DNA of 23,082 nt from JANXSS01 sp043729515 (GTDB lineage: Bacteria; Pseudomonadota; Gammaproteobacteria; Burkholderiales; Burkholderiaceae_D), in assembly GCA_043729515.1 (NCBI GenBank), contig JAYTLK010000157.1, forward strand, positions 1 through 23,082, in the 5' to 3' direction. The notes beneath the pieces are model-generated. The model searched no databases, had not been told where the DNA came from, and saw nothing but the letters and a program-made list of their open reading frames with translations. Of the stretch, positions 17,059-23,082 are shown piece by piece; position 1 is the stretch's first letter, and the number at the start of each line of letters is the position of its first letter. The translations under genes were made by a program, and so were the position numbers.

Positions 17059-18012
17059 ATGCGCGCAGTTGTCTTTGCCTATCATGATGTCGGAGTACGG
17101 TGCCTGCAGGTGTTGCTGGCGCGCGGTGTCGAAGTCGCCCTCGTCGTCACGCACGACGACAATCCGAACGAGACGATCTGGTTTGCGTCGGTTGCCGCAC
17201 TGTGCGCGGAACACGGCATCGCCTGCATCGCCCCGCCAGACGTCGCGGCGCCTGAAGTATTGGCGCAGGTCCGTGCGGCGCAGCCCGATTTCCTGTTCAG
17301 TTTTTACTATCGGCACATGCTGCCGGTGGCCTTGCTCGAAACAGCGCCACGGGGCGCGTTCAACATGCACGGCTCGCTGCTGCCGAAATACCGCGGCCGG
17401 GTGCCGGTGAACTGGGCAGTGCTGCATGGCGAAACCGAGACCGGCGCCACCCTGCATCTGATGGTCGCCAAACCGGACGCCGGCCATATCGTCGCGCAGA
17501 CCGCAGTCCCGATCCTCCCCGACGACACCGCGCCGGAAGTCTTCGCCAAGGTGGTGGTGGCGGCCGAACAGACGCTGTGGCGTGCATTGCCGGACATGCT
17601 GGCGGGACGCACGCCGGTCATGCCAAATATCCTGGCACAAGGGAGCTACTTCGGCGGCCGCCGGCCCGAGGATGGACGCATCGACTGGCAGCAACCTGCA
17701 GCAGCGGTCTATAACCTCGTGCGCGCCGTCGCCCCACCCTATCCCGGCGCCTGGACGGATCTGGGAAGCGACCGCCTGATCGTCGCCGCAGCGCGCTTGC
17801 TGCCGGCATTGGAGGCCGAACGGTTGCAAGCAAAAGAATTTGCATCCAAGCAAGAAAATCCGTGGCCTGGCCTGGCGGTAGTGGATAATCGCAGCCTCGG
17901 CATCTGCGGCGACGGCGGCGTGCTGTTGATCGGCTCGCTCCTGCATGATGGCGGATCCGTCACGGCGACCGGATTGGCAGCACTGATCGCCCGCCAGCAC
18001 AGCGGCCACTAA
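17059..18012 (+). CDS. UDP-L-Ara4N formyltransferase (ArnA N-terminal type, stand-alone)
   Basis: A 317-residue protein equal to the N-terminal half of enterobacterial ArnA, which transfers a formyl group from 10-formyltetrahydrofolate to UDP-L-Ara4N. The catalytic triad is seen at the same numbering as E. coli ArnA: Asn102 and His104 in FNMHGSLLPKYRGRVPVNWA, and Asp140 in MVAKPDAGHIVAQ. The C-terminal OB-like subdomain follows from about residue 205 (DGRIDWQQPAAAVYNLVRAV, PYPGAW). The protein stops before any decarboxylase domain; that activity is in the next gene, 56 bases downstream. A general methionyl-tRNA formyltransferase is ruled out by the match to ArnA at the start (VVFAYHDVGVRCL) and by context. 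Confidence 0.92.
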   Translation: MRAVVFAYHDVGVRCLQVLLARGVEVALVVTHDDNPNETIWFASVAALCAEHGIACIAPPDVAAPEVLAQVRAAQPDFLFSFYYRHMLPVALLETAPRGAFNMHGSLLPKYRGRVPVNWAVLHGETETGATLHLMVAKPDAGHIVAQTAVPILPDDTAPEVFAKVVVAAEQTLWRALPDMLAGRTPVMPNILAQGSYFGGRRPEDGRIDWQQPAAAVYNLVRAVAPPYPGAWTDLGSDRLIVAAARLLPALEAERLQAKEFASKQENPWPGLAVVDNRSLGICGDGGVLLIGSLLHDGGSVTATGLAALIARQHSGH

Positions 18013-18068
18013 CCTTTTTCACGTCGTCGAGCAGTTCGGCGGCCTTGTTCCTTACGAAAGCATGTGTC

Positions 18069-19121
18069 ATGAAAAAAGTCCTGATCCTCGGCGTCAATGG
18101 TTTCATCGGCCACCATCTTTCCAAGCGCATCCTCGAGACCACCGACTGGGACGTGTATGGAATGGACATGAGCTCGAACCGGATCACCGACGTGCTGGAG
18201 AACCCGGACTACAAGCACCGGATGCATTTTTTCGAAGGCGACATCACCATCAACCGGGAATGGGTCGAGTATCACGTCAAGAAATGCGACGTCATTCTGC
18301 CGCTGGTGGCGATCGCGACGCCATCGACCTATGTAAAGGAGCCGCTACGGGTGTTTGAGCTTGATTTCGAGGCCAACCTGCCGATCGTGCGTTCAGCCGC
18401 CAAGTACAAGAAACACTTGATCTTCCCGTCGACCTCCGAGGTCTACGGCATGTGCGGCGACGCCGAGTTCGACCCCGAAGCCTCGCCGCTGGTCTACGGC
18501 CCGATCAACAAGCCGCGCTGGATCTATGCCTGTGCCAAGCAGTTGATGGACCGCGTCATCTGGGGCTATGGCATGGAAGGCTTGAATTTCACGCTGTTTC
18601 GTCCCTTTAACTGGATCGGCGCCGGCCTGGATTCGATCCACACGCCGAAGGAAGGAAGCTCACGTGTGGTGACCCAGTTTTTCGGCCATATCGTACGCGG
18701 TGAAAACATCTCGCTGGTCGATGGCGGTGCCCAGAAACGCGCTTTCACATATATCGACGACGGTGTCGACGCGCTGATCAAGATCATCGCCAACAAGGAT
18801 GGCATTGCCACCGGCAAGATCTACAACATCGGCAATCCCGTGAACAATTATTCGATCCGCGAACTTGCGGCCATGATGCTGACCCTGGCAGCCGAATATC
18901 CGGAATATGCGGAGGCCGCAAAAAAAGTGCAGATCATCGAAACCACTTCGGGCCAGTACTACGGCGCCGGTTATCAGGACGTGCAAAACCGCGTGCCGAA
19001 GATTACCAACACCTGCGAAGAGCTGGCCTGGCAACCGCGCACCAACATGGCTGATACCCTGCGCAACATCTTCGACGCCTATCGCGGTCAGGTCGCCGAA
19101 GCCAAAGCCTTGATGGATTGA
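18069..19121 (+). CDS. UDP-glucuronate decarboxylase (ArnA C-terminal type, stand-alone)
   Basis: A 350-residue short-chain dehydrogenase/reductase corresponding to the C-terminal half of ArnA. It oxidises and decarboxylates UDP-glucuronate to UDP-4-keto-pentose. The NAD-binding start is KVLILGVNGFIGHHL; HVKKCDVILPLVAIATPSTY and FPSTSEVYGMC match ArnA nearly residue for residue. Catalytic equivalents are Ser123 and Glu124 (E. coli S433, E434), Tyr153 and Lys157 in WIYACAKQLMDR, and Arg308 in YQDVQNRVPKI (E. coli R619), which separates the decarboxylase from ordinary epimerases. ATG 18069 starts at the Rossmann strand; a start at 18045 would add eight residues. The enzyme completes the split ArnA pair. 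Confidence 0.93.
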   Translation: MKKVLILGVNGFIGHHLSKRILETTDWDVYGMDMSSNRITDVLENPDYKHRMHFFEGDITINREWVEYHVKKCDVILPLVAIATPSTYVKEPLRVFELDFEANLPIVRSAAKYKKHLIFPSTSEVYGMCGDAEFDPEASPLVYGPINKPRWIYACAKQLMDRVIWGYGMEGLNFTLFRPFNWIGAGLDSIHTPKEGSSRVVTQFFGHIVRGENISLVDGGAQKRAFTYIDDGVDALIKIIANKDGIATGKIYNIGNPVNNYSIRELAAMMLTLAAEYPEYAEAAKKVQIIETTSGQYYGAGYQDVQNRVPKITNTCEELAWQPRTNMADTLRNIFDAYRGQVAEAKALMD

Positions 19122-19125
19122 ACCG

Positions 19126-20073
19126 GTGCCGCTGCTGACGCTGAAGATCGATGTCGACACGTATCGCGGCAGTCGAGAAGGCGTGCCGAACCTGGTGCGC
19201 CTGCTCGAGGCGCAGAACGCCGGCGCGACTTTCCTGTTTTCGCTCGGGCCGGACCATACCGGCTGGGCGTTGCGGCGGGCGCTGAGGCCAGGTTTTTTCC
19301 AGAAGGTGTCGCGCACCTCGGTGCTCGAACATTACGGCGCGAAGACATTGATGTACGGCGTCCTTCTGCCGGCGCCCGACATCGGCCGCGGCTGCGCCGA
19401 TCAACTGCGCGCCGTGCGCGACGCCGGCTTCGAATGCGGCATCCACACCTGGGACCACGTCGTCTGGCAAGACAACGTGCGCCAGCGCGACGCCGACTGG
19501 ACGACCGGCCAGATGCAGCAGGCCCATGATCGCTTCGTCGAAATCTTCGGCACAACGCCGCAGACACATGGCGCGGCCGGCTGGCAGATGAACCCCGCGG
19601 CTTTTCGGCAACTTGATGCATTCGGCTTCGCATATGCATCGGACGGCCGGGCGCGCCTTCAGGACGATGGCAGCCTCACCGATCCGCAGGCAGGACCCTA
19701 TCGGCTGCGGATCGGTGAGGCTGACCGCACGCTCGACTGCATCCAGTTGCCGACCACCCTGCCGACGCTCGATGAACTGCTTGGCAGAACGATCGGCGGC
19801 GAAGTCATCGACCGATCGAATATCGCCGCCATGTTGCTGCGCCTGACGGCGACGCCGAGGGACCATGTGTTTACCTTGCATGCCGAGCTTGAAGGTCAGA
19901 AACTCGCCCCAATTTTCCAGCAGTTGCTGGATGGTTGGACGGCCCAGGGATACAGTCTGGGTTCGATGGCGACGCATCATGCACACTTGCGCGACGCTGC
20001 GTTGCCTGTGGCCGACATTGGCTGGGGCAGCCTGCCAGGACGTTCCGGTGAACTGATCGTCCAGCCCGCTTGA
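19126..20073 (+). CDS. arnD: Deformylase ArnD (polysaccharide deacetylase family)
   Basis: A 315-residue NodB-fold enzyme that removes the formyl group from undecaprenyl-phosphate-L-Ara4FN before flipping and transfer. Motifs align with E. coli ArnD: LKIDVDTYRGSREGVPNLVR with the catalytic and metal-binding Asp9 and Asp11, FLFSLGPDHTG, and GIHTWDHVVWQ with His107 and His111 as metal ligands. THGAAGWQMN, QLPTTLPTLDELLGR and FTLHAELEGQ follow as in the family. The start is a GTG (19126) five bases after the decarboxylase stop. It is the last arn gene of the run. Confidence 0.93.
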   Translation: MPLLTLKIDVDTYRGSREGVPNLVRLLEAQNAGATFLFSLGPDHTGWALRRALRPGFFQKVSRTSVLEHYGAKTLMYGVLLPAPDIGRGCADQLRAVRDAGFECGIHTWDHVVWQDNVRQRDADWTTGQMQQAHDRFVEIFGTTPQTHGAAGWQMNPAAFRQLDAFGFAYASDGRARLQDDGSLTDPQAGPYRLRIGEADRTLDCIQLPTTLPTLDELLGRTIGGEVIDRSNIAAMLLRLTATPRDHVFTLHAELEGQKLAPIFQQLLDGWTAQGYSLGSMATHHAHLRDAALPVADIGWGSLPGRSGELIVQPA

Positions 20074-20083
20074 GCAGAAACAT

Positions 20084-20101
20084 CAGTGTCCAACGACACT
20101 G
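20084..20101 (+). repeat. Perfect 7-bp inverted repeat before the peroxiredoxin gene
   Basis: CAGTGTC (20084-20090) and GACACTG (20095-20101) pair perfectly around a CAAC loop. The hairpin lies ten bases after the arnD stop and ends 13 bases before the ribosome-binding site of the next gene. There is no T-run, so it is not a classical terminator; it could be a 3'-end processing or stability element, or a protein-binding palindrome. Confidence 0.6.
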
Positions 20102-20125
20102 CCAACCATCGTCCAGGAGACCTTC

Positions 20126-20602
20126 GTGCCAGCAGCATCCCCCATCGTCGGCGAGTTCGTGCCTGATTTCACTTCCAGCATGACCGGCGCCGGCAGCTTC
20201 GCCCTGTCGGATTTCCAAAGTCGTACGCTGGTGCTGTATTTCTACCCGAAAGACAACACGCCCGGCTGCACCACCGAGGCGTTGCATTTTCGCGACCTCC
20301 ACCCCGAGTTCGCCGCCGTGAACGCCGACATCATCGGCGTCAGCCGCGACACGATCCGCTCGCATGAGGGCTTCCGCACCAAGCTTGCACTGCCTTTCGA
20401 CTTGATCAGCGACCCGGAGGAAATCCTCTGCCAGCAGTTTGGCGTCATGCGCACGAAGAGCATGTACGGCAAGCAGGTGCGCGGCGTGGACCGCTCGACG
20501 TTTGTGATTGACGCCAGCGGCAAATTGGTGAAAGAATGGAGAAACGTGAAAGTGCCGACCCACGTAGAAGAAGTGCTCGAATTTGTGAAGACGCTGGTTT
20601 GA
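20126..20602 (+). CDS. bcp: Thioredoxin-dependent thiol peroxidase (Bcp/PrxQ-type peroxiredoxin)
   Basis: A 158-residue peroxiredoxin that reduces hydrogen peroxide and organic peroxides. The fold is visible in VGEFVPDFTSS, LVLYFYPKDNTPGCTTEAL and DIIGVSRDTIRSHEGF. The peroxidatic Cys is Cys48 in TPGCTTE. In E. coli Bcp the resolving Cys follows five residues later; here that position is Leu53. The only other cysteine is Cys102 in ILCQQFGV, a position that is also Cys in E. coli Bcp, so the enzyme may work as an atypical or 1-Cys type. The GTG start (20126) is set by AGGAGA five bases upstream. A strong terminator follows. Confidence 0.93.
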   Translation: MPAASPIVGEFVPDFTSSMTGAGSFALSDFQSRTLVLYFYPKDNTPGCTTEALHFRDLHPEFAAVNADIIGVSRDTIRSHEGFRTKLALPFDLISDPEEILCQQFGVMRTKSMYGKQVRGVDRSTFVIDASGKLVKEWRNVKVPTHVEEVLEFVKTLV

Positions 20603-20668
20603 AATTTTCATTCAACGCACAAAGAACACGGGAATTTCTCACGCATTGAATGCATCCGCCGCACAGGA

Positions 20669-20719
20669 AGCCGTTGAAGGACAGGGTCGTCGACTGTCCG
20701 CAACGGCTTTTTCGTTTTT
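20669..20719 (+). terminator. Intrinsic terminator after bcp
   Basis: AGCCGTTG (20669-20676) pairs with CAACGGCT (20701-20708), and inside it GGACAG (20679-20684) pairs with CTGTCC (20694-20699). The long two-part hairpin is followed by TTTTTCGTTTTT. It separates bcp from phoH by more than 90 bases, so phoH should have its own promoter. Confidence 0.88.
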
Positions 20720-20750
20720 GGGCGAAGATAGCCCCGTTGCACACCATCGG

Positions 20751-20769
20751 ATGCCCTGCTTCCGGGCAT
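20751..20769 (+). repeat. Small inverted repeat in the phoH leader
   Basis: ATGCCC (20751-20756) and GGGCAT (20764-20769) form a 6-bp stem with a 7-base loop, about 40 bases before the phoH ATG. It could lie in the phoH 5' leader or mark an operator; nothing more can be said from sequence, and no clear promoter boxes were found between the terminator and the gene. Confidence 0.4.
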
Positions 20770-20809
20770 TCGACAGATCGTCCTTTCCACGTTCAAGATC
20801 GAGATCCCG

Positions 20810-22477
20810 ATGCCCCTGCCAAAACTACCGACCAAGCCTGCAGCACTGTTGTTACCGCAAGAGTATCCGGTTGCGGAAAAAGGAAAGTCGGTCAAGCCCC
20901 TGACACTGATCGAGCCGGCCGCGCGGCCAGTCGAAGCGAAGGCGCCGGCCAACCTGCCGGCAGTGGCTCCGGCGCCAAAGGGCAATCTGCGGGCCGACAA
21001 GCCGAAAGCGTCCGGCAAGCCGGCCGACACGCGCACCAGGTCACGTGTCAGCCGCAGCGCCGACAAGCCCGGCACCACCAAGCTGTTCGTGCTGGACACG
21101 AACGTGCTGATGCATGACCCGAGTTCGCTGTTCCGATTCGAAGAACATGACGTCTATCTGCCGATGATGACGCTCGAGGAACTGGACGATCACAAGAAAG
21201 GCATGTCGGAAGTGGCCCGCAACGCGCGTCAGGTTTCGCGCTCGCTCGACGCGCTGGTCAGTGGCTCGGAAGAGACTGCCATCGAAGAAGGAATTCCGCT
21301 CTCGAAGCTCGGCAACAAGGATGCCCGTGGCCGGTTGTTTTTCCAGACCAAACTGGCCAATGTGCAGTTGCCGGAAGGTCTGCCGGAAGGCAAGGCGGAC
21401 AACCAGATCCTGGGCGTGGTGCGGGCGCTCGAATCGCAGTACCCGGGGCGACCGATCGTGCTGGTGTCAAAAGACATCAACATGCGCATCAAGGCGCGGG
21501 CCATGGGCTTGCCGGCCGAAGAGTATTTCAATGACCATGTGCTGGAGGACACCGACCTGCTCTACTCCGGCATCATGCAGCTGCCCGATGATTTCTGGAA
21601 CAAGCACGCAAAAGGCATGGAATCCTGGCAGGAAAACAAGCACGGCACCGGCTACACCTATTACCGCTTGACCGGCCCGGTGGTGCCGGCGATGCTGGTC
21701 AATCAGTTCGTGTTCATGGAGCCGAAAAATGGCGAGGCCGCCTTTTACGGCCATGTCACGCAGATCAATGGCAAGACCGCCGTCATCCGGACCTTACGCG
21801 ACTACGGCCATGCCAAGAACAGTGTCTGGGGCGTGCAGGCGCGCAACCGCGAACAGAATTTTGCGCTGAACCTGCTGATGGATCCCGAATGCGATTTCGT
21901 CACGCTGCTCGGCCAGGCCGGCACCGGCAAGACCCTGCTGGCGCTCGCCTCCGGCCTGGCACAGGTACTCGAGACAAAGACGTACAACGAGATCATCGTC
22001 ACCCGCGTGACGGTGCCGGTGGGTGAAGACATCGGTTTCCTGCCAGGCACTGAAGAAGAGAAGATGTCGCCGTGGATGGGCGCCTTCGACGACAACCTCG
22101 AAGTGCTCAACAAGTCCGATTCGGATGGTGGCGACTGGGGTCGTGCCGCGACCCAGGACCTGATTCGGTCGAAGATCAAGATCAAGTCCCTGAACTTCAT
22201 GCGTGGGCGCACTTTCGTCAACAAGTTCCTGATCGTCGATGAAGCGCAGAATCTGACGCCGAAACAGATCAAGACCCTGGTCACGCGCGCCGGTCCTGGC
22301 ACGAAGATCATTTGCCTGGGCAACATCGCGCAGATCGACACGCCGTATCTGACCGAAGGTTCGAGCGGGCTGACCTATGTGGTGGATCGCTTCAAGGGAT
22401 GGGCGCACAGCGGCCATGTGACGCTGGCCCGCGGCGAGCGTTCGCGGCTGGCCGATCATGCGAGCGAGGTGTTGTAG
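20810..22477 (+). CDS. PIN-PhoH protein (PhoH2 family ATPase/ribonuclease)
   Basis: A 555-residue fusion. Residues 1-88 are Pro/Lys/Ala-rich and probably disordered. A PIN nuclease domain follows (about 90-235), starting KLFVLDTNVLMHDPS with Asp96, then Glu124 in MTLEELDDHKK, Asp197 in GKADNQILG and Asp222 in VLVSKDINMRIKA, the expected acidic metal-binding set. A PhoH ATPase domain fills the C-terminal half, with Walker A GQAGTGKT (368-375) and Walker B FLIVDEAQNL. PhoH2 proteins of mycobacteria have been shown to be ATP-dependent RNA helicase/ribonucleases; in betaproteobacteria the role is not known. This stand-alone gene has terminators on both sides and no upstream antitoxin-like gene. 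The ATG at 20810 has only a weak GAGAT ribosome-binding site. Confidence 0.93.
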   Translation: MPLPKLPTKPAALLLPQEYPVAEKGKSVKPLTLIEPAARPVEAKAPANLPAVAPAPKGNLRADKPKASGKPADTRTRSRVSRSADKPGTTKLFVLDTNVLMHDPSSLFRFEEHDVYLPMMTLEELDDHKKGMSEVARNARQVSRSLDALVSGSEETAIEEGIPLSKLGNKDARGRLFFQTKLANVQLPEGLPEGKADNQILGVVRALESQYPGRPIVLVSKDINMRIKARAMGLPAEEYFNDHVLEDTDLLYSGIMQLPDDFWNKHAKGMESWQENKHGTGYTYYRLTGPVVPAMLVNQFVFMEPKNGEAAFYGHVTQINGKTAVIRTLRDYGHAKNSVWGVQARNREQNFALNLLMDPECDFVTLLGQAGTGKTLLALASGLAQVLETKTYNEIIVTRVTVPVGEDIGFLPGTEEEKMSPWMGAFDDNLEVLNKSDSDGGDWGRAATQDLIRSKIKIKSLNFMRGRTFVNKFLIVDEAQNLTPKQIKTLVTRAGPGTKIICLGNIAQIDTPYLTEGSSGLTYVVDRFKGWAHSGHVTLARGERSRLADHASEVL

Positions 22478-22495
22478 GTCATTTGGAATCGACGC

Positions 22496-22530
22496 AAAAA
22501 AGGGGCGGCCGAATCGGTTGCCCCTTTTTT
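22496..22530. terminator. Bidirectional intrinsic terminator between phoH and the PEP-CTERM gene
   Basis: AAAAAAGGGGC pairs with GCCCCTTTTTT around a loop that itself can pair (GCC with GGT). The T-run follows on the plus strand and the A-run reads as a T-run on the minus strand, so it can stop both convergent transcripts, 18 bases after the phoH stop and about 50 bases after the PEP-CTERM stop. Confidence 0.9.
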
Positions 22531-22581
22531 TAATGCTGCTCCGCGAAAGTTCAGTCGCTTCGCCGCGATATCGCCGTGCAG

Positions 22582-23082
22582 TTACGCCTTGCGACGACGC
22601 GCGCCCGCAAAACCCAGCAGACCAACGCCGAACAGCGCCAGGGTCATTGGCTCAGGAACCGCAGCGGCTGCAGGGTTACCGACACGCACCAGGATCGATG
22701 TTTGTGAAAGCGGATTTGAAAAGCTTCCGTCGTCGAGTGCAAAGGCAGCCAGATTAAAGGTATACAAGCCATCAGCGGAGACGTTGAATGCGCCGCCCGG
22801 CGTGCTGGCGAAGCCGACGTTTTCCGAGTTCTGCACACCGGTTATCGGCCCTAAGCCAAAGGGCCCACGATAGAAGGAATTTCCAGCGAAGCCGGTCAGC
22901 GGATTGACGTAGCTAAAAAGCGTACCCGCGGTCGGATCATGGTCAACCCCCAAGCGATACTGAAATCCGCTTAAAAGCTGTTCGGAACCGGCCGTGTTGA
23001 TTGAAAAATCATAATTCCAGAGGGCACGGTTCGAACCAGGGAGAGACGGCTGCGCTTGGTAGATGCCACTGGACCCGTCGAT
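22582..23082 (-). CDS. PEP-CTERM sorting domain protein, C-terminal part (runs off right edge)
   Basis: The minus-strand frame is open from the right edge to TAA at 22582, giving at least 166 residues with the N-terminus outside the window. The last 27 or so residues are a full PEP-CTERM signal: VPEPMTLALFGVGLLGF, a short hydrophobic helix, then ARRRKA. In bacteria with exosortase/EpsH this tag directs anchoring or processing at the cell surface, often linked to exopolysaccharide. The visible upstream part (SGIYQAQPSLPGSN, ALWNYDFSINTAG, FQYRLGVDHDPTAG, VSADGLYTFNLAAF) looks like an extracellular beta-rich domain with low charge and no motif I recognise. No exosortase is in view. A TTG at 22953 is not the true start because the frame continues above it. 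Confidence 0.9.
   Translation of the reverse strand: MDGSSGIYQAQPSLPGSNRALWNYDFSINTAGSEQLLSGFQYRLGVDHDPTAGTLFSYVNPLTGFAGNSFYRGPFGLGPITGVQNSENVGFASTPGGAFNVSADGLYTFNLAAFALDDGSFSNPLSQTSILVRVGNPAAAAVPEPMTLALFGVGLLGFAGARRRKA

Overview
The window reads as chromosomal DNA of a GC-rich betaproteobacterium, most likely Burkholderiales and probably close to Oxalobacteraceae. The basis is the gene content and order (alaA-hom-thrC-moeA-moaD-moaE, ClpB, PIN-PhoH), the codon usage, a PEP-CTERM surface protein and a full lipid A L-Ara4N gene set. The genus is an inference. I saw no tRNA, rRNA, CRISPR array, insertion sequence or phage gene.

Layout. Positions 1-416 (minus) hold the N-terminal part of an MFS transporter that runs off the left edge. 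clpB (521-3121, minus) follows, with a well-formed heat-shock (sigma32-type) promoter at 3163-3191. Divergent from clpB, at 3432-5129 (plus), is the one accessory locus: an IpaH/SspH-type NEL ubiquitin-ligase effector. It keeps the catalytic Cys-x-Asp motif, has no leucine-rich repeats, and its frame is broken once by a TAA at 3717-3719. Convergent with it is a tightly packed minus-strand block, alaA-hom-thrC-moeA-moaD-moaE-crcB (11880 down to 5165), which joins alanine and threonine synthesis, molybdopterin synthesis and a fluoride channel.

A divergent promoter region (11881-12083) separates this block from a plus-strand block: a Mth938-domain protein, an ArnT-like glycosyltransferase (8-bp overlap), an SMR-type flippase subunit, ArnB, ArnC, an ArnA-type formyltransferase, an ArnA-type UDP-glucuronate decarboxylase and ArnD. 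Together these supply every step from UDP-glucuronate to L-Ara4N-modified lipid A, a modification known to lower sensitivity to cationic peptides and polymyxins. ArnA is split into two separate genes. A Bcp-type peroxiredoxin, a strong intrinsic terminator, a PIN-PhoH ATPase, a bidirectional terminator and the C-terminal part of a PEP-CTERM protein (minus, running off the right edge) complete the window.

Most of the window is ordinary core genome. The NEL effector between clpB and crcB is the clear exception: a eukaryote-directed enzyme fold in an otherwise housekeeping neighbourhood, and possibly an effector decaying in place.
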